57,102 nucleotides of DNA from Symbiodinium natans (GCA_905221605.1 CAJNDS010002448.1:302501-359602); one strand, 5' to 3'. Counted from the first letter of the stretch, positions 41,850-54,045 are shown. Program-made: numbers and translations. The notes: generated from the letters alone by a model not told the origin.

Positions 41850-43450
41850 AAAGATCACAAGGCATGGGCGGAAGGCGCTGCAGAGGTTTAAGGTGCCTGG
41901 GAACACAATCAGGCCCAGCTGATGGGATGGCAACCAGTACTCTGGTTGGGATACAGAGAATGGGTCTTCTGCACAGCCTTTTAATGCAACTGTGAGGAGT
42001 ATGACTTGAGAGTTGGTACTTGTCTAAGGCTCCTGTTTTGCAAATTCCTGTTGTGCTCCCTGGGGCTTTTCAGAATCGTTTCACCTCAGTGGCTTGGCGA
42101 GGCGCAGGAACTCTGTTTCGGAGGGCTCCTCTTTGATTTCCGGCGTCAACACCTGCAGGGGGGCTATCTGAAAACCTCGTGGACACCACCGAAAGCCCCT
42201 GAACTTCTACTTCTCGTTCGTACTGTGGGTTTTGCCAACGTGCTCGGATTGTCCAAACACCTGGAAGCCTACCGACAGGCGGAGGTCTATGAGAGTGAGG
42301 CCACAAACCATTCTTCGCACTGCCTAGCCAGTTCTTGCACAGCTGACACACTAAACGGAATGAATCTCGGGGGGGTGACAATGAAGGCCTGGGCACCGAA
42401 AGCTCAACCGTGACGCAGCTGGCTTCAGGCTTGGACTACTGAAGGTCCTCCTATTCGAAGCTTAGGGGAGAGGACATGGCTGTGGCCAAACACATCGTTT
42501 GTTTGCGTGGCCGCCTGGAACCTTCCTCCAGGGTTCAAGAGTTACAAAGGTTTATAGGGGCCTAGGCCCGATCCCTTAAAAATAGAACAGCAGGTCCTTT
42601 CAGGCTTCCAAGTCCAAGCTCTGGGTCTTTAGGCGTCTTCCCAGGCATGGCGACGTGCAAACCCGTGCATGAACAAAGGCGAACGCCACTGAAAGCATTA
42701 TTAGTAACGGACAGGCAACTGCTGGGATGAGCTGTCGCCTGGCCTTGTCGCTGCGAGGGTTGTCGCAAAACCGACCCTTGTGAATTTGTTTGGGGGGGGG
42801 GGGGGGGGGGGGGGAGGGAAGAATATGCACAAGCTCGACTGTTGCGTCCGCAAACTGGCACAGCATCCGTCTGCCTGCACGTGGAGGCAGAGGTCCGTCA
42901 GGGCATATGTGTCGTAGAGCTCCCTCAGAGTCCTTCGGAAGCATGGGAAGACCCTAACACAATGGAGACCTGCTACTGCTTTCATGCGCTGGCGACAGAT
43001 CACAAGCTTGGCAACAACAAAGATCCAGGAGCTCTTTGGGCTCGATACGCACTGACAGAACCAGAGTCGAGCATTGCCCACACTTCCGAACAAACTCCAA
43101 AACTAGGATGGCCCTTCTAACCCTCTTTGAAAAATACTCCTGAATATGATATCTTCTTAAATCCAATCTGTTCAAAGCCTAGGTGCAATCCCGCGGTGTT
43201 CTCGCTGTGGCACAGCTGGATGCCGTGCGGGACGCAAGTGACGACGCTCCTGTGTACAAGCTCCCCAGAATGCCTAGGAATACAAAGGCCACCCTTTTCG
43301 GTTTGTCAGGTTTTGGGCCTTCAGGGCAGGGTTTGGGATCAAATGGCACAACAGCGTGCCCAGAGTGCCATGTAGCCTGCAACCGCAGACATCCAAGCAA
43401 TGGCCCTTTTGGGAAAGGAGGTCGTCCAGGGACCCACTGGTCCGTCGCTG
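41850..43450. other. stretch with overlapping open frames, no firm gene
   Basis: Plus frames at 42006-42413 (135 codons), 42842-43120 and 43183-43458 and minus frames at 42562-43093 are all open. The plus frame at 43183-43330 (AVAQLDAVRDASDDAPVYKL) is the most protein-like, but the evidence is weak. A run of 23 G lies at 42792-42814. Confidence 0.4.
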
Positions 43451-43454
43451 AAGG

Positions 43455-43694
43455 GTGAAATCGGGGAATTTGGGCCAGGTTCTGTCGGCATTTGTTTCCT
43501 CTGGTGCTATATCACCGTATGGACTTCGGTTGGCATTGGCGGATGTGCATGAATCTGGAGCCCTGGAACGGCAAACTAAGATGTGGGCGACTTTCAAGCG
43601 CCTGGAAAGGAGCCTGCACCCGCGCAGTGCTACGCAGTTTGCAGATGGTGTGCATGAACTGGTGCGGCTTTCAGCTGTTCATGCAGTTTCATGA
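43455..43694 (+). CDS. possible exon, unknown product
   Basis: A 79-codon plus-strand frame reads as mixed helical protein (NLGQVLSAFVSSGAISPYGL, ALADVHESGALERQTKMWAT, FKRLERSLHPRSATQFADGV) and ends in TGA at 43692. A second plus frame runs through to 44097. The DNA at 43795-43945 contains three diverged copies of CTCTGCAAGAGCT, giving Leu-rich repeats in one frame. I cannot tell which frame is used and recognise no family. Confidence 0.25.
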   Translation: MKSGNLGQVLSAFVSSGAISPYGLRLALADVHESGALERQTKMWATFKRLERSLHPRSATQFADGVHELVRLSAVHAVS

Positions 43695-44529
43695 TCAGAT
43701 CGGCTTAGCCTCGAAGTGGAAAGGAGCTCGGGAGCCTCTGCGCACGACATTGACGATTCGGCAGGGCCTTGCCGTTATGTTGCACTTGTGCTTCGGCCGC
43801 TCTGCAAGGGCTCGGCTTGTTGCTCTCAAGGCTAAAGGCTGTCACTCTGCAAGAGCTTGGCTCGCGCACGGCAAAGAGTTTCCTCTGCTCACGTTTGGCT
43901 TCCAATTCCAGGCGAAGGGCAGCCACTCTGCACGAGCTCCGGTTGCTGTTCAGGGCAACGGGTGGTCATGCTGCACCCGTAGGGCTTGCTGTTCAAGGCA
44001 CAACAATGCCTGGCTTTCAGTATCGACATGTAGCATTCGCTCCAGCGCAGGCTCTTCCTCGACACTCGCTGATGCGGAAACGAGGTGGCCTTTGTAGGCT
44101 TTCATGGCTATCGATGGCTTGCGATTGATGGCAGTGTCGGATTGAGGGGACGGTTTTTCAGGACTTAAGGTCCTGGCGGTTGCATCCCCTCGGCCATGCC
44201 GTGCCCCATTTGTTTACACTTGTTTAGTTTGAGAGAGGCAGAATGATCGGCCAGAGCTCTCGACGGAGCTTCGTCGAGCGATGGCCGGCATCCATGAAGC
44301 TTTCTTTATGCGCGCGCAGGCGTGGCGAGCAAAATTGACTCTGACTCGTCCCCAAGTCCTACAGTTAGCGTCCCTTTGCCGCTGAATGCCCAACTTAGCA
44401 AGCTCTTGAGACTTCCTAGAGGTCTGTCTCCTCTCATCGGCCCAAGTGCAGAGGCTCTGGAGTTTTTGCACGAAGTCAGCGGTGGTAAACCTCAAAGCTT
44501 CGGGATTGAAAGCTGACGCAAGAGTTTCA

Positions 44530-44585
44530 AAGCTTGGGGGGAGGGCGGGGAGGGAGGGAAGTGGGAGAAGGGGGGAAGGGAGAGG
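44530..44585 (+). repeat. G-rich tract with quadruplex potential
   Basis: Many runs of three or more G (GGGGGG, GGGCGGGG, GGGAGGG, GGGGGG, GGG) occur within about 55 bp, enough for several G-quadruplexes on the plus strand. It follows the end of a plus-strand open frame at 44516. Confidence 0.6.
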
Positions 44586-45104
44586 GTTTATCTGATGAGG
44601 ACTCAGGGTGAGAGGCTATTGGGCTTAGCTTGCATTTATGTGTGAGAGACTACAGGTGCCAAAGCACCATCCGTTTGGAAGGAGCAAGCCTCAACAGACA
44701 TCGCGAAGCCCAGCTTGCAGTCCCTACAATTCCACGACCTTGCATGGCTACGCCCTTCGAGCTTGTGTAAGGGGCTTCTGGCCGCTCCGAGCTCGCTTGT
44801 GGACTTGGACGGGTACTTGGGGGGAGAATTGCGGCATCGGCCTTGATGAAACGAACGGGCTCCTTTCCCGAAAATAGGGGTATCCTGTTTTTAAGGGGGA
44901 GGGGGGGGGAGGGGGACCTTAAGGGGATTCTTCCCTATTTGGGGTTTGAAAGGGGTACCCCTGTTTTGGGAACACCGGCCTTTGGTTGCCAGTCAAGGGG
45001 CTCCTCCGGCATCAGCAGTTTCTTCTTGTAGCCATCGGGATGGCTCCTGACCAGCGCCCAAGAAAAACGACGGAATTGAACCCATTCTACGAAACCCCAA
45101 GCAA

Positions 45105-45167
45105 CCCTAAACCCTAAACCCTAAACCCTAAACCCTAAACCCTAAACCCTAAACCCTAAACCCTAAA
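45105..45167 (-). repeat. interstitial telomeric tract, 9 x CCCTAAA
   Basis: Nine exact units in the C-rich orientation. A second C-rich tract with CCCTGAA variants follows at 45355-45431, 187 bp later. Confidence 0.95.
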
Positions 45168-45835
45168 CCCCCTTTTTTGAACTGGACTGAAAGGCTAGCC
45201 AGAACCCCAGAATCCATGCAATGCAAATCGGAGAAGCACCAGCAGGCTCAAGCAGCCGCCAAGTGTCACCAGGCAGCCACTCACTCGGAACAAGTTCGTG
45301 CGGCAAAAGGAACTTGAAACACTGTGTAGACTGTAGACTGACGTTTGGCCTGCAACCCTAAACCCTAAACCCTAAACCCTAAACCCTGAACCCTAAACCC
45401 TGAACCCTGAACCCTGAACCCTGAACCCTATCTAGGGTCAACCTGGCTTCGCAAGGGCTTCGGGCCGTGAGCGCGCTCTCTTATAGGGGGAGATTGAAGA
45501 GTTGCACCTTAAGCTCCACCGAACTGAACGTCACCTCGGCTCCTCCAGCACACTACCGGCAGCTTGCTGGGGTGAGCTCGAAGAAGGTGGCGCACACGCT
45601 CGGAATTTTCTAAGTCCATCTTGCTTCTTGCTTGAGGTCGACCGAAACAGCTGCCAGACGGCGAGGGCTTCAGAAAGCAAGAAGCTGGCGCCCCCAAGCA
45701 GGCTTAGGGTAGACATACTAGTAGCTCTTCATAAGGCATTTGGGAGTTAGGTAGCGCATTTTCCATGGATGATATGGGGTACCTAATTCCCACAGGGTTG
45801 CAAATCCGCGAAACAAGCTGAGGCATCCTGCAATC

Positions 45836-46255
45836 CTAAGCCCTAAACCCCCTCAACCCCCTCAACCCCCTAAACCCCCTAAACCCCCTGAACCCCCTAA
45901 ACCCCCTAAACCCCTGAAACCCTGACCCTTCACCCCTTAAACCCTAAACCCTTTCAACCCTAAAACTGTGACCCCTTAAACCCTCTTACCCCCTTAAACC
46001 CTAAACCCTTCAAACGCTCAACCCTCAAATCCTAAGCCCCGTAAATCCGAAATCCCTGAAACCCCTAAACCCCGTTAACCGCTTAAGACCCCCGTTTGCA
46101 ACCCTAAACGAACGCTCAACCCCTCAAACCCTCAACCCCCTTTTGGGCAATGGGCTTAAACCCTAAATCCCTTGAACCCTAAGCCCCTTAAGCCCCCCTT
46201 TTGAAACCCTATATAAACCTCTTTAACCCGAAACCCTAAACCCTAAACCCTAATC
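45836..46255 (-). repeat. long degenerate CCCTAAA field
   Basis: About 400 bp consist mostly of CCCTAAA, CCCCCTAAA, CCCTCAA, CCCTTAA and similar units with variable spacing. Unlike the perfect tracts, it looks like an old telomeric array that has decayed or expanded irregularly. It ends in three exact units at about 46231-46252. Confidence 0.85.
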
Positions 46256-46367
46256 GGGGACCCGAATTCGAGGCCACCGCATCGTAACGCAGAGCCGCGC
46301 TGTCGCCAGGAGCCAGGGTGCCATGTGTCGGCGTGACCTGGGCGGCAGGTCTGAGGAAACTTGTGCG

Positions 46368-46392
46368 TATACACACATGTGTATATACATAC

Positions 46393-46429
<37 letters not shown>

Positions 46430-46505
46430 CATATATGTGTACATGTGTGTGTGCTTGAAAATGTGCTACTATATGCATATGTATATATATATATATACAT
46501 AGAAT
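46368..46505. repeat. (AT)n / (ATGT)n microsatellite
   Basis: Alternating TATATA, TACATA and TGTGTA blocks run for about 135 bp. Tyr/Ile-rich frames across it are low-complexity artefacts. Confidence 0.95.
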
Positions 46506-46683
46506 ATACTAAACTCAAAAGCTGATGCGCTTGCGGATCCGAGGATCAGCCGTGACCCACGGAGTGAAAGACACGGCAAACGGCGACCTGAGCACGCAGA
46601 GCTTGCTGCCAGGGGCGCATTACAAGATTACCCCGAATATACCCCAACAGTCCCCACATGATAGATTTGATCTGATAGGTATG

Positions 46684-46734
46684 CCCCCCCCCCCCCCCCC
46701 AGTAAAACCCCCCCCCCCCCCAAAAAAAAAAAAA
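46684..46734. repeat. adjacent poly-C, poly-C and poly-A runs
   Basis: Two C runs separated by AGTAAAA, followed directly by 13 A. It is the only A run of this length near a C run in the window. Confidence 0.85.
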
Positions 46735-46739
46735 ATGTA

Positions 46740-48165
46740 TCCCTATTCTGGGAAAAACCCTCGAATGACGTGATGCTTTCCTTGCCTCCTGGGGTGCATT
46801 GATGCAAGTGTGTGATTGTCTGTGTGTGTGTGCTCGCCTGAGGCCTTATGGGATCCTGCCACATCGCACACATACAAAGACCTACCTGAAACAAAAAAGC
46901 TTCCGGCCGGAAGCCCAGGCAACTTCAGGTACCTCGTGGTTTTCGAAGAAGCAACGACATGTTGTTCGCCCAGGTGCTGGCTGGCAAAGAGACTCTCCAG
47001 GCTGATGCGAAGGTTCTGTCCTTCGGTGACTCACAGCTTGGAGAAATTCATGGGGAGTTCTATGCAAAGGTATAGGTATGGCGACCGATACTCTGAGGTG
47101 CATGTTTGAGGTATAATCCTCCAACCCTCTACGGAGAGCCTTCAAGCATTCGGGAATCCAGAAAGGACTGGAGCTGAATGGGATGTGGAGGCTCAAGCAG
47201 CGTGACTCTCTGTGTGCAAATCGAAAGGACGAGCCAAGAGTCCGTAGTCACCTGCATGCGTCTCCAAACCGATGAGCGCATTTAGGTATGAAGTGGACGA
47301 CCTGGGAATATGATAGGTAGCCCGCAGCATCAATAAACCCCTTTCTACCCTAAACCCTTAGCCCTCTCTTCACCCGCGAGTCCGCTGACATCCTGCAACC
47401 TTGCGGCTTTCCCAAAAAGACCTGTGGGCCTGCAAACTCTCGCAGCAAGACTAAGTTGTCCCTCTCGACCTTCTGATGCATAATATGCAGCCTGAATAAC
47501 TAGAATAGGGTTTTGGGGTTTATTATGGTTTTGGGGGTTATTATGGTATAATTACAAATGAACCATGAGGGACTTCCATTAGTAGTTATTCCGGCCCCTA
47601 CATTATTCCTGAATCAGGGCGCCGCTTCTTAACCCAACAAGGGTATTCGGATCCAGGAGTTCAGGGATTCAGGGCTATGGCAGCCGCTCATTTAGTGTGT
47701 CACGTCTGGGCTGCTATCCTGGCCACAGAACTGCCCTGAACTCCGTAGATGGCACTGTGTTGTCGAGGACTCCATGAACCACGCGATTGCTTGTGACAAG
47801 TCATACGCTCATAGGCTTTGCTGCCTTGTGGTCCGGTATCAGCTAAGCAAAAGACCTGAGCAGCTCCAAAAGCTTGGATGCTGTACCAACACCCAACCTT
47901 CGTACTCCTCCTAGCCCTCAAAATCCCACATGAAGCATCCGGCAAGATGTGGGGTTTCCGAAATCAAGGGTGCCTTATTGGGGGATCCTGCTATTTGTGA
48001 GTCTGTTTTAGGGGCCCCTTCTTCTCGTAAAACCCCATGTGGAAGAATGAGAAGGTCCGGAGCAAGGGCTCGCGCGGAAGCAGCTGTCCGAACTACCCAC
48101 CGAAGCCCCCGAGGTCATGGCCTGGAAACCGAAGCACAGCCACCCAAAGAGGGTTTAGGGTTTAT
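46740..48165. other. stretch without a supportable gene
   Basis: Frames of 60-104 codons on both strands overlap. Short TTTTGGGGGTTATTATGGT repeats lie at about 47507-47545, and family 6-like GGGCCCC strings near 48010. Confidence 0.45.
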
Positions 48166-48172
48166 ATATTGG

Positions 48173-48236
48173 GTTTAGGGTTTAGGGTTTAGGGTTTAGG
48201 GTTTTGGGTTTAGGGTTTAGGGTTTAGGGTTTAGGG
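48173..48236 (+). repeat. interstitial telomeric tract with variants
   Basis: About eight TTTAGGG units with one TTTTGGG unit, preceded by a TTTAGGGTTTATATATTGGG transition. Confidence 0.92.
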
Positions 48237-48239
48237 CTT

Positions 48240-51200
48240 GAATCGGAAGTGCTAAGAGAACGACGACGGGAAGGCTTCATACATGAAGAAGATTCGCCCG
48301 TCCTTGGTCACAATTTGCTTCGGACCCTTCAAGCGAAAGCGAGAGGAACCGTACCGTGCTGAGGAGAACCGGACTGTGGCATCCTCAACCGTTTAAGCCG
48401 CCTATAAACCCAAGCCCCAAATCCTAATCCCTAAAGCCTAACACACGGTTTGGTGAGGCTACCCATAGTTGTACTCCACACCCTTGGACGGGAGCTAGAA
48501 CTAACATTGCTGGCTGTGTCGTTAGAAGCCATTGCTGAAGTCCCTTGGGAACCATTGCTTCATTCTTGTTGAATATACCCCCCCCCCCCCCCAGGGAATA
48601 CTGATAAACAACCTGTACTATCGTTCCGGTAGGGAGTAGAAGAAGGGCTTGGCGCGGACTTGGGCTGATATGGGCTGAGCGCTTTGATACCTTGGGTTGT
48701 ATCTTAACTCAAGGTTATGTGTCCCGTTTAGGTCTCCTAAACTAGAAGACGATAATGAATGGATACGCACAAACTTAAAAAACAAACATTACTACAAGAG
48801 AGACCTCAAAAGCAATCCGCAAACTTGTAGAACCGCCCCCCTCCCCCCATCGAGGCAGGGGTTCTGCTGTTCTGTGACCTTGACGATTCTTGGCTCCGAG
48901 ATACCCAGATGGGTGTTGATGCGGGGGTTTAGGGTTTGAGGGTTGAGGGTTGAGGGTTTAGGGTTTAGGACATGGGCATCGACCTCTTCTTCTGAGCAGA
49001 TCGACCCTGAATCTCCAACCTCGTCCCCAGAGTCCGAGTTTCCGGGTTTGGGGTGAGCTTCTTTCAGGATGGGGGGCCGGGGAGGGGCAAAGGCCCTCTG
49101 CCATTTAGGGTTCATAAGGCCCTCGACCTCACATGCACCCCAGATCACGAAGTCCAAGCAAGATGTGTTGCAACCAGAGTCGGTGGCACTCCCTTACGGT
49201 TTAAAACTTGCAAGGTACTTGAGGGACAAGAGTCCCGAAAGAGCCGGATCTCGAAGAAGACGGCAGATGGCCCCGCGTTGTAGGGGTAGCCTGGGCTTAG
49301 GGAGACGCGTGTCACGACACAAAGGCTTAGGGTTCCCGACTTCGGGGTCAGCTTCGAGCTCCTTCTTGCCGGCCTGGGCCAAGGTCAACTCCGGAATGTC
49401 TCTTTAGAGTGACGAGAGCTGAGGACCTACGGCGCCCCAAATGAGACGCTCCTGCAGGGTATTCTGCAGGACGGCCGCCAAGTCACTGGGGTCGAAGAAG
49501 GACATGTTCTCGAACCTGGCCGCTGCAACTGCTGAAGGCTTGCCTGCTTTCTCTCTGCGTTACTGGAAGCAGTCGGCGACTACTGAGTTTACCATTTTCA
49601 CCCTGCAGCCCGGGTGCGAACTGCGAAGTTCTGACAGGTTGACAACATGTTGGAAAAGGGTTTCGCGTGAGGTTGGTTTTTGCCGCCTCTCTTGTTGCAG
49701 GGCTCTAGGATCATCTAGAATCTAGAAGTGCTTCGGCGGAGGCCCGCTCCACAGCGAATTGGATAAGATTGACATTGCTTTAATACAGGGGAGAACGTAC
49801 TCGCGTGGCGCGCAATTCCGACAATCACTGGCAGCGCGGCTGGAAGACAACGAGCTCGTTGGAGTTCTCGACAATGGGAGCTGCCGAAATCCTGCGGCAA
49901 GTTTGTGCGAAGCTTGGCTCACTGCTGAGCACGAGGAGAAGAGCAGACAGCATGATCATGCGTCGTTCAAGCTCAAGTGCAAAAAGCTGTTTTTTCCGAT
50001 GGGCACCCGACAATTCTAAACAAACATATGTACTCGGAAGCGCGGCCTGCAAGCTCCACAGACCAGGTCGTACCAGAAGCCTGCTACCACCCTGGGCCGT
50101 GGTCAAGACAGGGGCGTTTTCTTACTGCAGCTTAGAAGAGCCCCAAACCTACTTCGTGTAGGTTCTTAGCATCAAGCCGCTTATAGGAACTCTAGGTACA
50201 GGGACTCGGGAAAGTCGACCCTTTTACTAGGGGAGAGGTGAAACCCCAATGAACGCAGAGGGTTCAGGAAGCTGACGAAGTCGACCGCGGGATCCTTTCC
50301 CCCCAATGAATGCATGGATTTTACAGCTACGCAAAGCAGCTAAAATCAGTACGCAAGTATCGAAATCCCCAAGGAACGCTTGGGCTCAACATATTCAACA
50401 TGCCTGAAAACATCATCCAACATGGCTACTGAAGGACCTCCGCCCGAGCGAAACGCAAGCAAAGCATGGTGTCAAGCCTACCAAAACTTACGAAGAAGAG
50501 GCCGTCTAGGTCGCGTGTCAAGAGGATCAGTAACCATGAACCACCCACACACAGATGCTGCTTCGGGCTGTTGGGCTGAGCAAAGTATTGGGTTCTTAGG
50601 CCGGAGCTGCAAGGATGTGGATTTCATGGACTGAGCGAGATTCCGAACCCTACCCGCTACCAAGAAGTCTCGGCTGCTTGAATTCAGGTTTCACACTTCC
50701 TGGGCCATCAAATGGGCAATCTTCTTGCTTGGGGTCACTGAGTGTTCTCTGCTCAGGAGTAGCCTGGCGTGCCTTGCTTGGTGTACTGCAACAATGCTGG
50801 GTTTAGCCATGGGGCCCATTGGGCGCTGCTGTGCTGGGCAGCGCCAGGAAGTCTTGGCCTTGCCGACTCGACACAGAGCACGCAGACTCAACCCCAGACT
50901 GGATTGGGTTTAGGGCTATAGGGTTTAGGGTTGTCATAGGGTTGAGGGCTAAAGACACGAAGCAGTTGATGGTGCCCGAGCCCGCCCTTCCCCCCCAACC
51001 CACCACCAAGGCGGTATGTGAATAGGGCCGTATTCCTCAAGCCCATACCGCGACAAGCCGATGCTGCAAGTCCATGCTACAAGTGACAGACACCCGTCTA
51101 GAAGCCTGGAACACCAGCGCAAGTTTAGGGACACCTTCCTTGCACACGGCAAGCAGCAACCGTACCGTGCGAAATCCGGACCCATAACTGCATTTTTCTG

Positions 51201-51590
51201 AAAAAAGAGAAAGGAACTACGCTTAAGGGATCAGAACGCTCGCCTAAGAGCACATAAGGCTTCGTGATAAATGCGGGGAGCCTTCTCTGTGTAAGCATTG
51301 CACAAGCAAAGCACTCATGGGCCTGGCGAGTAGTCCATGTTGAAAACAAGGAGTCCATTTGAAGACACGTAGACCTGTCATTGGCCAAGCTCGGTGCAAC
51401 CATTGCTTCGAACTGTTGGAGTGCCAAACTGGGGCGGAACTAGCAGTTCTTCCGGGCAGAGTGGTTCTCAAGCATCTGAACCCTAGCCGGAAGCTTCCAG
51501 GCGAACGTCCAGCTTGCCAAGACCACCCGACTCTGCCCGGAGGTTGGCGATGTGCAACACCGGTTGAGAGTGCGCAAATATGCAAAATAG
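48240..51590. other. stretch with weak coding signals only
   Basis: TTTAGGG-like motifs lie at about 48926-48968 and 50910-50950, and a C run at about 48578-48593. Between 49441 and 50161 several plus and minus frames look protein-like (for example DKIDIALIQGRTYSRGAQFR on plus and a hydrophobic MIMLSALLLVLSSEPSFAQ start on minus), but they cover the same bases. I call none. Confidence 0.4.
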
Positions 51591-51592
51591 TC

Positions 51593-51634
51593 CCCTAAAC
51601 CCTAAACCCTAAACCCTAAACCCTAAACCCTAAA
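51593..51634 (-). repeat. interstitial telomeric tract, 6 x CCCTAAA
   Basis: Six exact C-rich units end 6 bp before an ATG that opens a 161-codon plus-strand frame (51641-52126). I do not call that frame, because it runs antisense to better-supported minus-strand exons. Confidence 0.95.
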
Positions 51635-51752
51635 CCCTACATGTACCCCTGTGAAGTCCATGCTGTCATGTTCAGCGGCCTGGTCGAAGGACTGCCCGAA
51701 GAAGGAGAAGTTAAAGGGAAGGGCATACAGCACCGCATCCTCAGCTTATGGT

Positions 51753-51897
51753 TCATGCTTTTGCAAGACTCAGGTCTGCTTTCAGGGTTTGTCCCTCTTC
51801 GGGTTCGAGTGGAGAGCTGGGGTGCATCATGCCTCGCTTATGCAGAGTGGGTGCATTGCGCCCCGACACACAACTCGGATACGTGGCCCGCCCAGGT
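51753..51897 (-). CDS. possible 3' exon of the acidic-protein gene
   Basis: After the donor at 52044, an acceptor CAAAAAG|ACC at 51898 would keep phase 2 and give protein-like sequence (GRNAPTLHKRGMMHPSSPLE, PEEGQTLKADLSLAKA) ending at TGA 51753. Other acceptors in the same intron lead to early stops. This exon is the least certain of the three. Confidence 0.22.
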
Positions 51898-52043
51898 CTT
51901 TTTGCAGATTGGGGTCATCGTCAGCATGGCTCGAGGAGAAGCTGCCTCAGACCGCAAAAAGAATGGGGGATTTGGGGGATCGTTATTCGCGTCTGTGGAG
52001 CCGAAGAAGTATCAGGGCCCCCGAATCCAAACCCATTATACAC

Positions 52044-52145
52044 CTTGTCTCGTTTCCGAGCTCTTGAAGCTTGGTCGCGTTCTCAACGGCCACAGCCGGA
52101 GCGACGCACTCAGAATCGACGGATGACCGACATCGAATGATGTTC
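52044..52145 (-). CDS. exon 2 of an acidic-protein gene
   Basis: This 102-bp exon starts after TGATTGCAG (AG at 52147-52146) and ends at ACAAG|GTGTAT (donor at 52043-52042), both canonical. Read in the phase set by the upstream exon it gives NIIRCRSSVDSECVAPAVAV then ENATKLQELGNETR. The preceding intron is 68 bp, with CTGAT close to the acceptor as a possible branch site. No domain recognised. Confidence 0.38.
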
Positions 52146-52213
52146 CTGCAATCAGACCGTTCTAACAAGCGCGGGCCCAAAGTTTTGTCACCTCCGCCAT
52201 AGAGCTTCTTCAC

Positions 52214-52369
52214 CGGAGCCCGAAATCCAAGGAGAGCCAAAGTCTCGCAGCCGAGCTTCTGAGTTCACTGTCGCTGGGCAGCGATGCGCGCGCAAAAGCC
52301 TCATCATCACTGGGATCATCATGATTATACGCATTGTCGTCGTCAGCATCTCCATCATCATCTCCATAT
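52214..52369 (-). CDS. exon 1 of an acidic-protein gene (Asp-rich)
   Basis: The minus-strand frame reads YGDDDGDADDDNAYNHDDPS followed by DDEAFARASLPSDSELRSSA and ARLWLSLDFGLR. The acidic stretch comes from GAT-type repeats, but the following 30 residues are not low complexity. The donor CTCCG|GTGAAG at 52214 leaves phase 2, matched by exon 2. A possible acceptor CGTAG|ATATGG lies at 52370-52371, and the frame is open further upstream. The plus strand here is His-rich. Acidic stretches of this kind occur in chromatin and RNA-binding proteins, but no such domain is visible. Confidence 0.38.
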
Positions 52370-52504
52370 CTACGATGATGGGGACATGCGGTTGTTCCAA
52401 TGGTTGCTCGTAAACAGTGAAAACAAGGATGAGAATGTCAAGGCTTGTGAGGTCCAGAAGCTGAAGGTCTCCAAGCTCTGGGTTCAACTCCATGCGGGCT
52501 GCAC

Positions 52505-52722
52505 CCCTAAACCCTAAACCCTAAACCCTAAACCCTAAGCCCTAAACCCTAAACCCTAAACCCTAAACCCTAAACCCTAAAAGGGGCCTTGAGGCCTTAG
52601 CCGCTTCCGCCAAGTAAGCAAGCCCAAAGGTCTAAAGCCCGAGAAGCCGGTTTCAAACCTCCAGGCTCCCCAAAGGTTTAGGGTTTAGGGTTTAGGGTTT
52701 AGGGTTTAGGGTTTAGGGTTTA
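52505..52722. repeat. outward-facing telomeric pair around about 95 bp
   Basis: CCCTAAA tract of 11 units with one AAGCCCT variant (52505-52581), 95 bp of unique sequence, then six exact TTTAGGG units (52677-52722). Confidence 0.93.
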
Positions 52723-53535
52723 GCAAATAAAACAAAGGCTTTAAAGTCTGGAAGCTGGAGCTGTGTAGTCTGGATTGCTCACAAGACCAGGGTAGGAGAC
52801 CTCATAGAAGCCTCAGCACCAAAGCTTGTTGATCTTTCTGTTGCTGGGAGCCCTCCTCTTACTTGTTCTTGACTTGTTGGCCCCTCCCTCCCTCCCTCTC
52901 TCCCTCCCCTTCCCAAGTAATTCCAATGCCTTGCTTCATGCCGTGCCGCATCCTCCTGCCTTCTTTCGCCGTTTCCCCTCATGCTTTTTCTAGGCTCATT
53001 GGCCGACTGTGGAACTTCCAGGAGCCCCCAATAAGCTGCACGCATCCTGCGCGCGATGAGCATGCCAGCTACCTTAAGGAAGGCTTAAACAGTGCTTGTG
53101 CAAGAAGGGGTATTCAAGACCAGGGGTGACTTTAGATTGGCTGTGGCTGGCCTATCCTGTGTTTCGAAAGCGCCCCAGTCGCAGGGCGACGTTGTTCAGC
53201 TGCTTCTTCTTTAAGCAGGAACTATGCTCACGTGCCTTGCCGTTTTCGTTCTTGCCCATAAAAACATCGGTTCCCTCTGCGAGTGACAATGAGCTCATCT
53301 TTCAGAATGTCCAACGGACCGGCCACACAGCCCCGTGTCCTGCAACAGCCCAAAACTCAGCCTTAAACCATTCATCACGGTGCCCCCGACCCCATCTCTC
53401 AGCGAAAAGCATAGCCTCTGTTTCATTGAGGAGATCAGATTAGGGGGATTAAAGCTAAACCTCCCCCTTTCCCTGCCCGAAACAAAAGATTCTGCTAAGG
53501 TTCGAAGCTGTGTTGTTGAGTGACTCTTAACTTAC
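52723..53535. other. stretch without a supportable gene
   Basis: A pyrimidine-rich (CCCT)n stretch at about 52880-52915 and frames on both strands without domains. Confidence 0.45.
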
Positions 53536-53539
53536 CGTA

Positions 53540-53737
53540 AACCCTAAACCCCAAACCCGATAAGCCCTAAACCCTAAACCCGAAACCCTTAACCCTTATG
53601 CGAATGTCCGAGGCTATGGTTTTGAACGACTCAGGGGGAAACTCTCCTGCGTCTTCATGAAATTGACCTCAGAGCGGACCTCCCAAGACCTGGGCTTCAG
53701 CGTCTGCAGTTTAGGGTTTAGGGTTTAGGGTTTAGGG
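53540..53737. repeat. outward-facing telomeric pair around about 108 bp
   Basis: CCCTAAA/CCCGAAA/CCCCAAA units at 53540-53600 and TTTAGGG units at 53709-53737 bound unique sequence. Confidence 0.8.
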
Positions 53738-53885
53738 GTTCTTCTGGCCTCACCGAAACCTGAAAGCTGAAGCTGCTAGGGAAAAGGGTCTAATGTGCGG
53801 CTTAGGATTTGGGGCCCAGCTGTGCAGCAGTGAACTGAAAAGCTTGGGGCTTGGGTTTTGTCTACTTGTTTTGTTCGCAGTTCAA

Positions 53886-53969
53886 CTATACTCCCCTTAG
53901 AACCTCAAGAAAAATAGTAATTTCAATATCCTCTTGGGTTTTATGTAATAAATCCCAAGGAGGGTATTG
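53886..53969 (+). mobile_element. MITE-like family 1, copy f
   Basis: The left end CTATACTCCCCTTAGAACCT is intact; the right end is CCCAAGGAGGGTATTG, more diverged. An exact 4-bp duplication TCAA flanks the element (53882-53885 and 53970-53973). The length is 84 bp. Confidence 0.82.
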
Positions 53970-54045
53970 TCAACTTCAGGCCAGCTCGCCACAAACTAGC
54001 TCCCGCAGCCAGAGGCTTCCAGCGATCGGATGAGCCCTTGTGGGC

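Noticed and set aside
46236-46518. Tyr/Ile-rich minus-strand frames
   Set aside because: Product of the (AT)n microsatellite.
51641-52126. 161-codon plus-strand frame starting with ATG just after a telomeric tract
   Set aside because: Three plus frames are open here at once, and the minus strand gives phase-consistent exons with canonical splice sites over the same bases.
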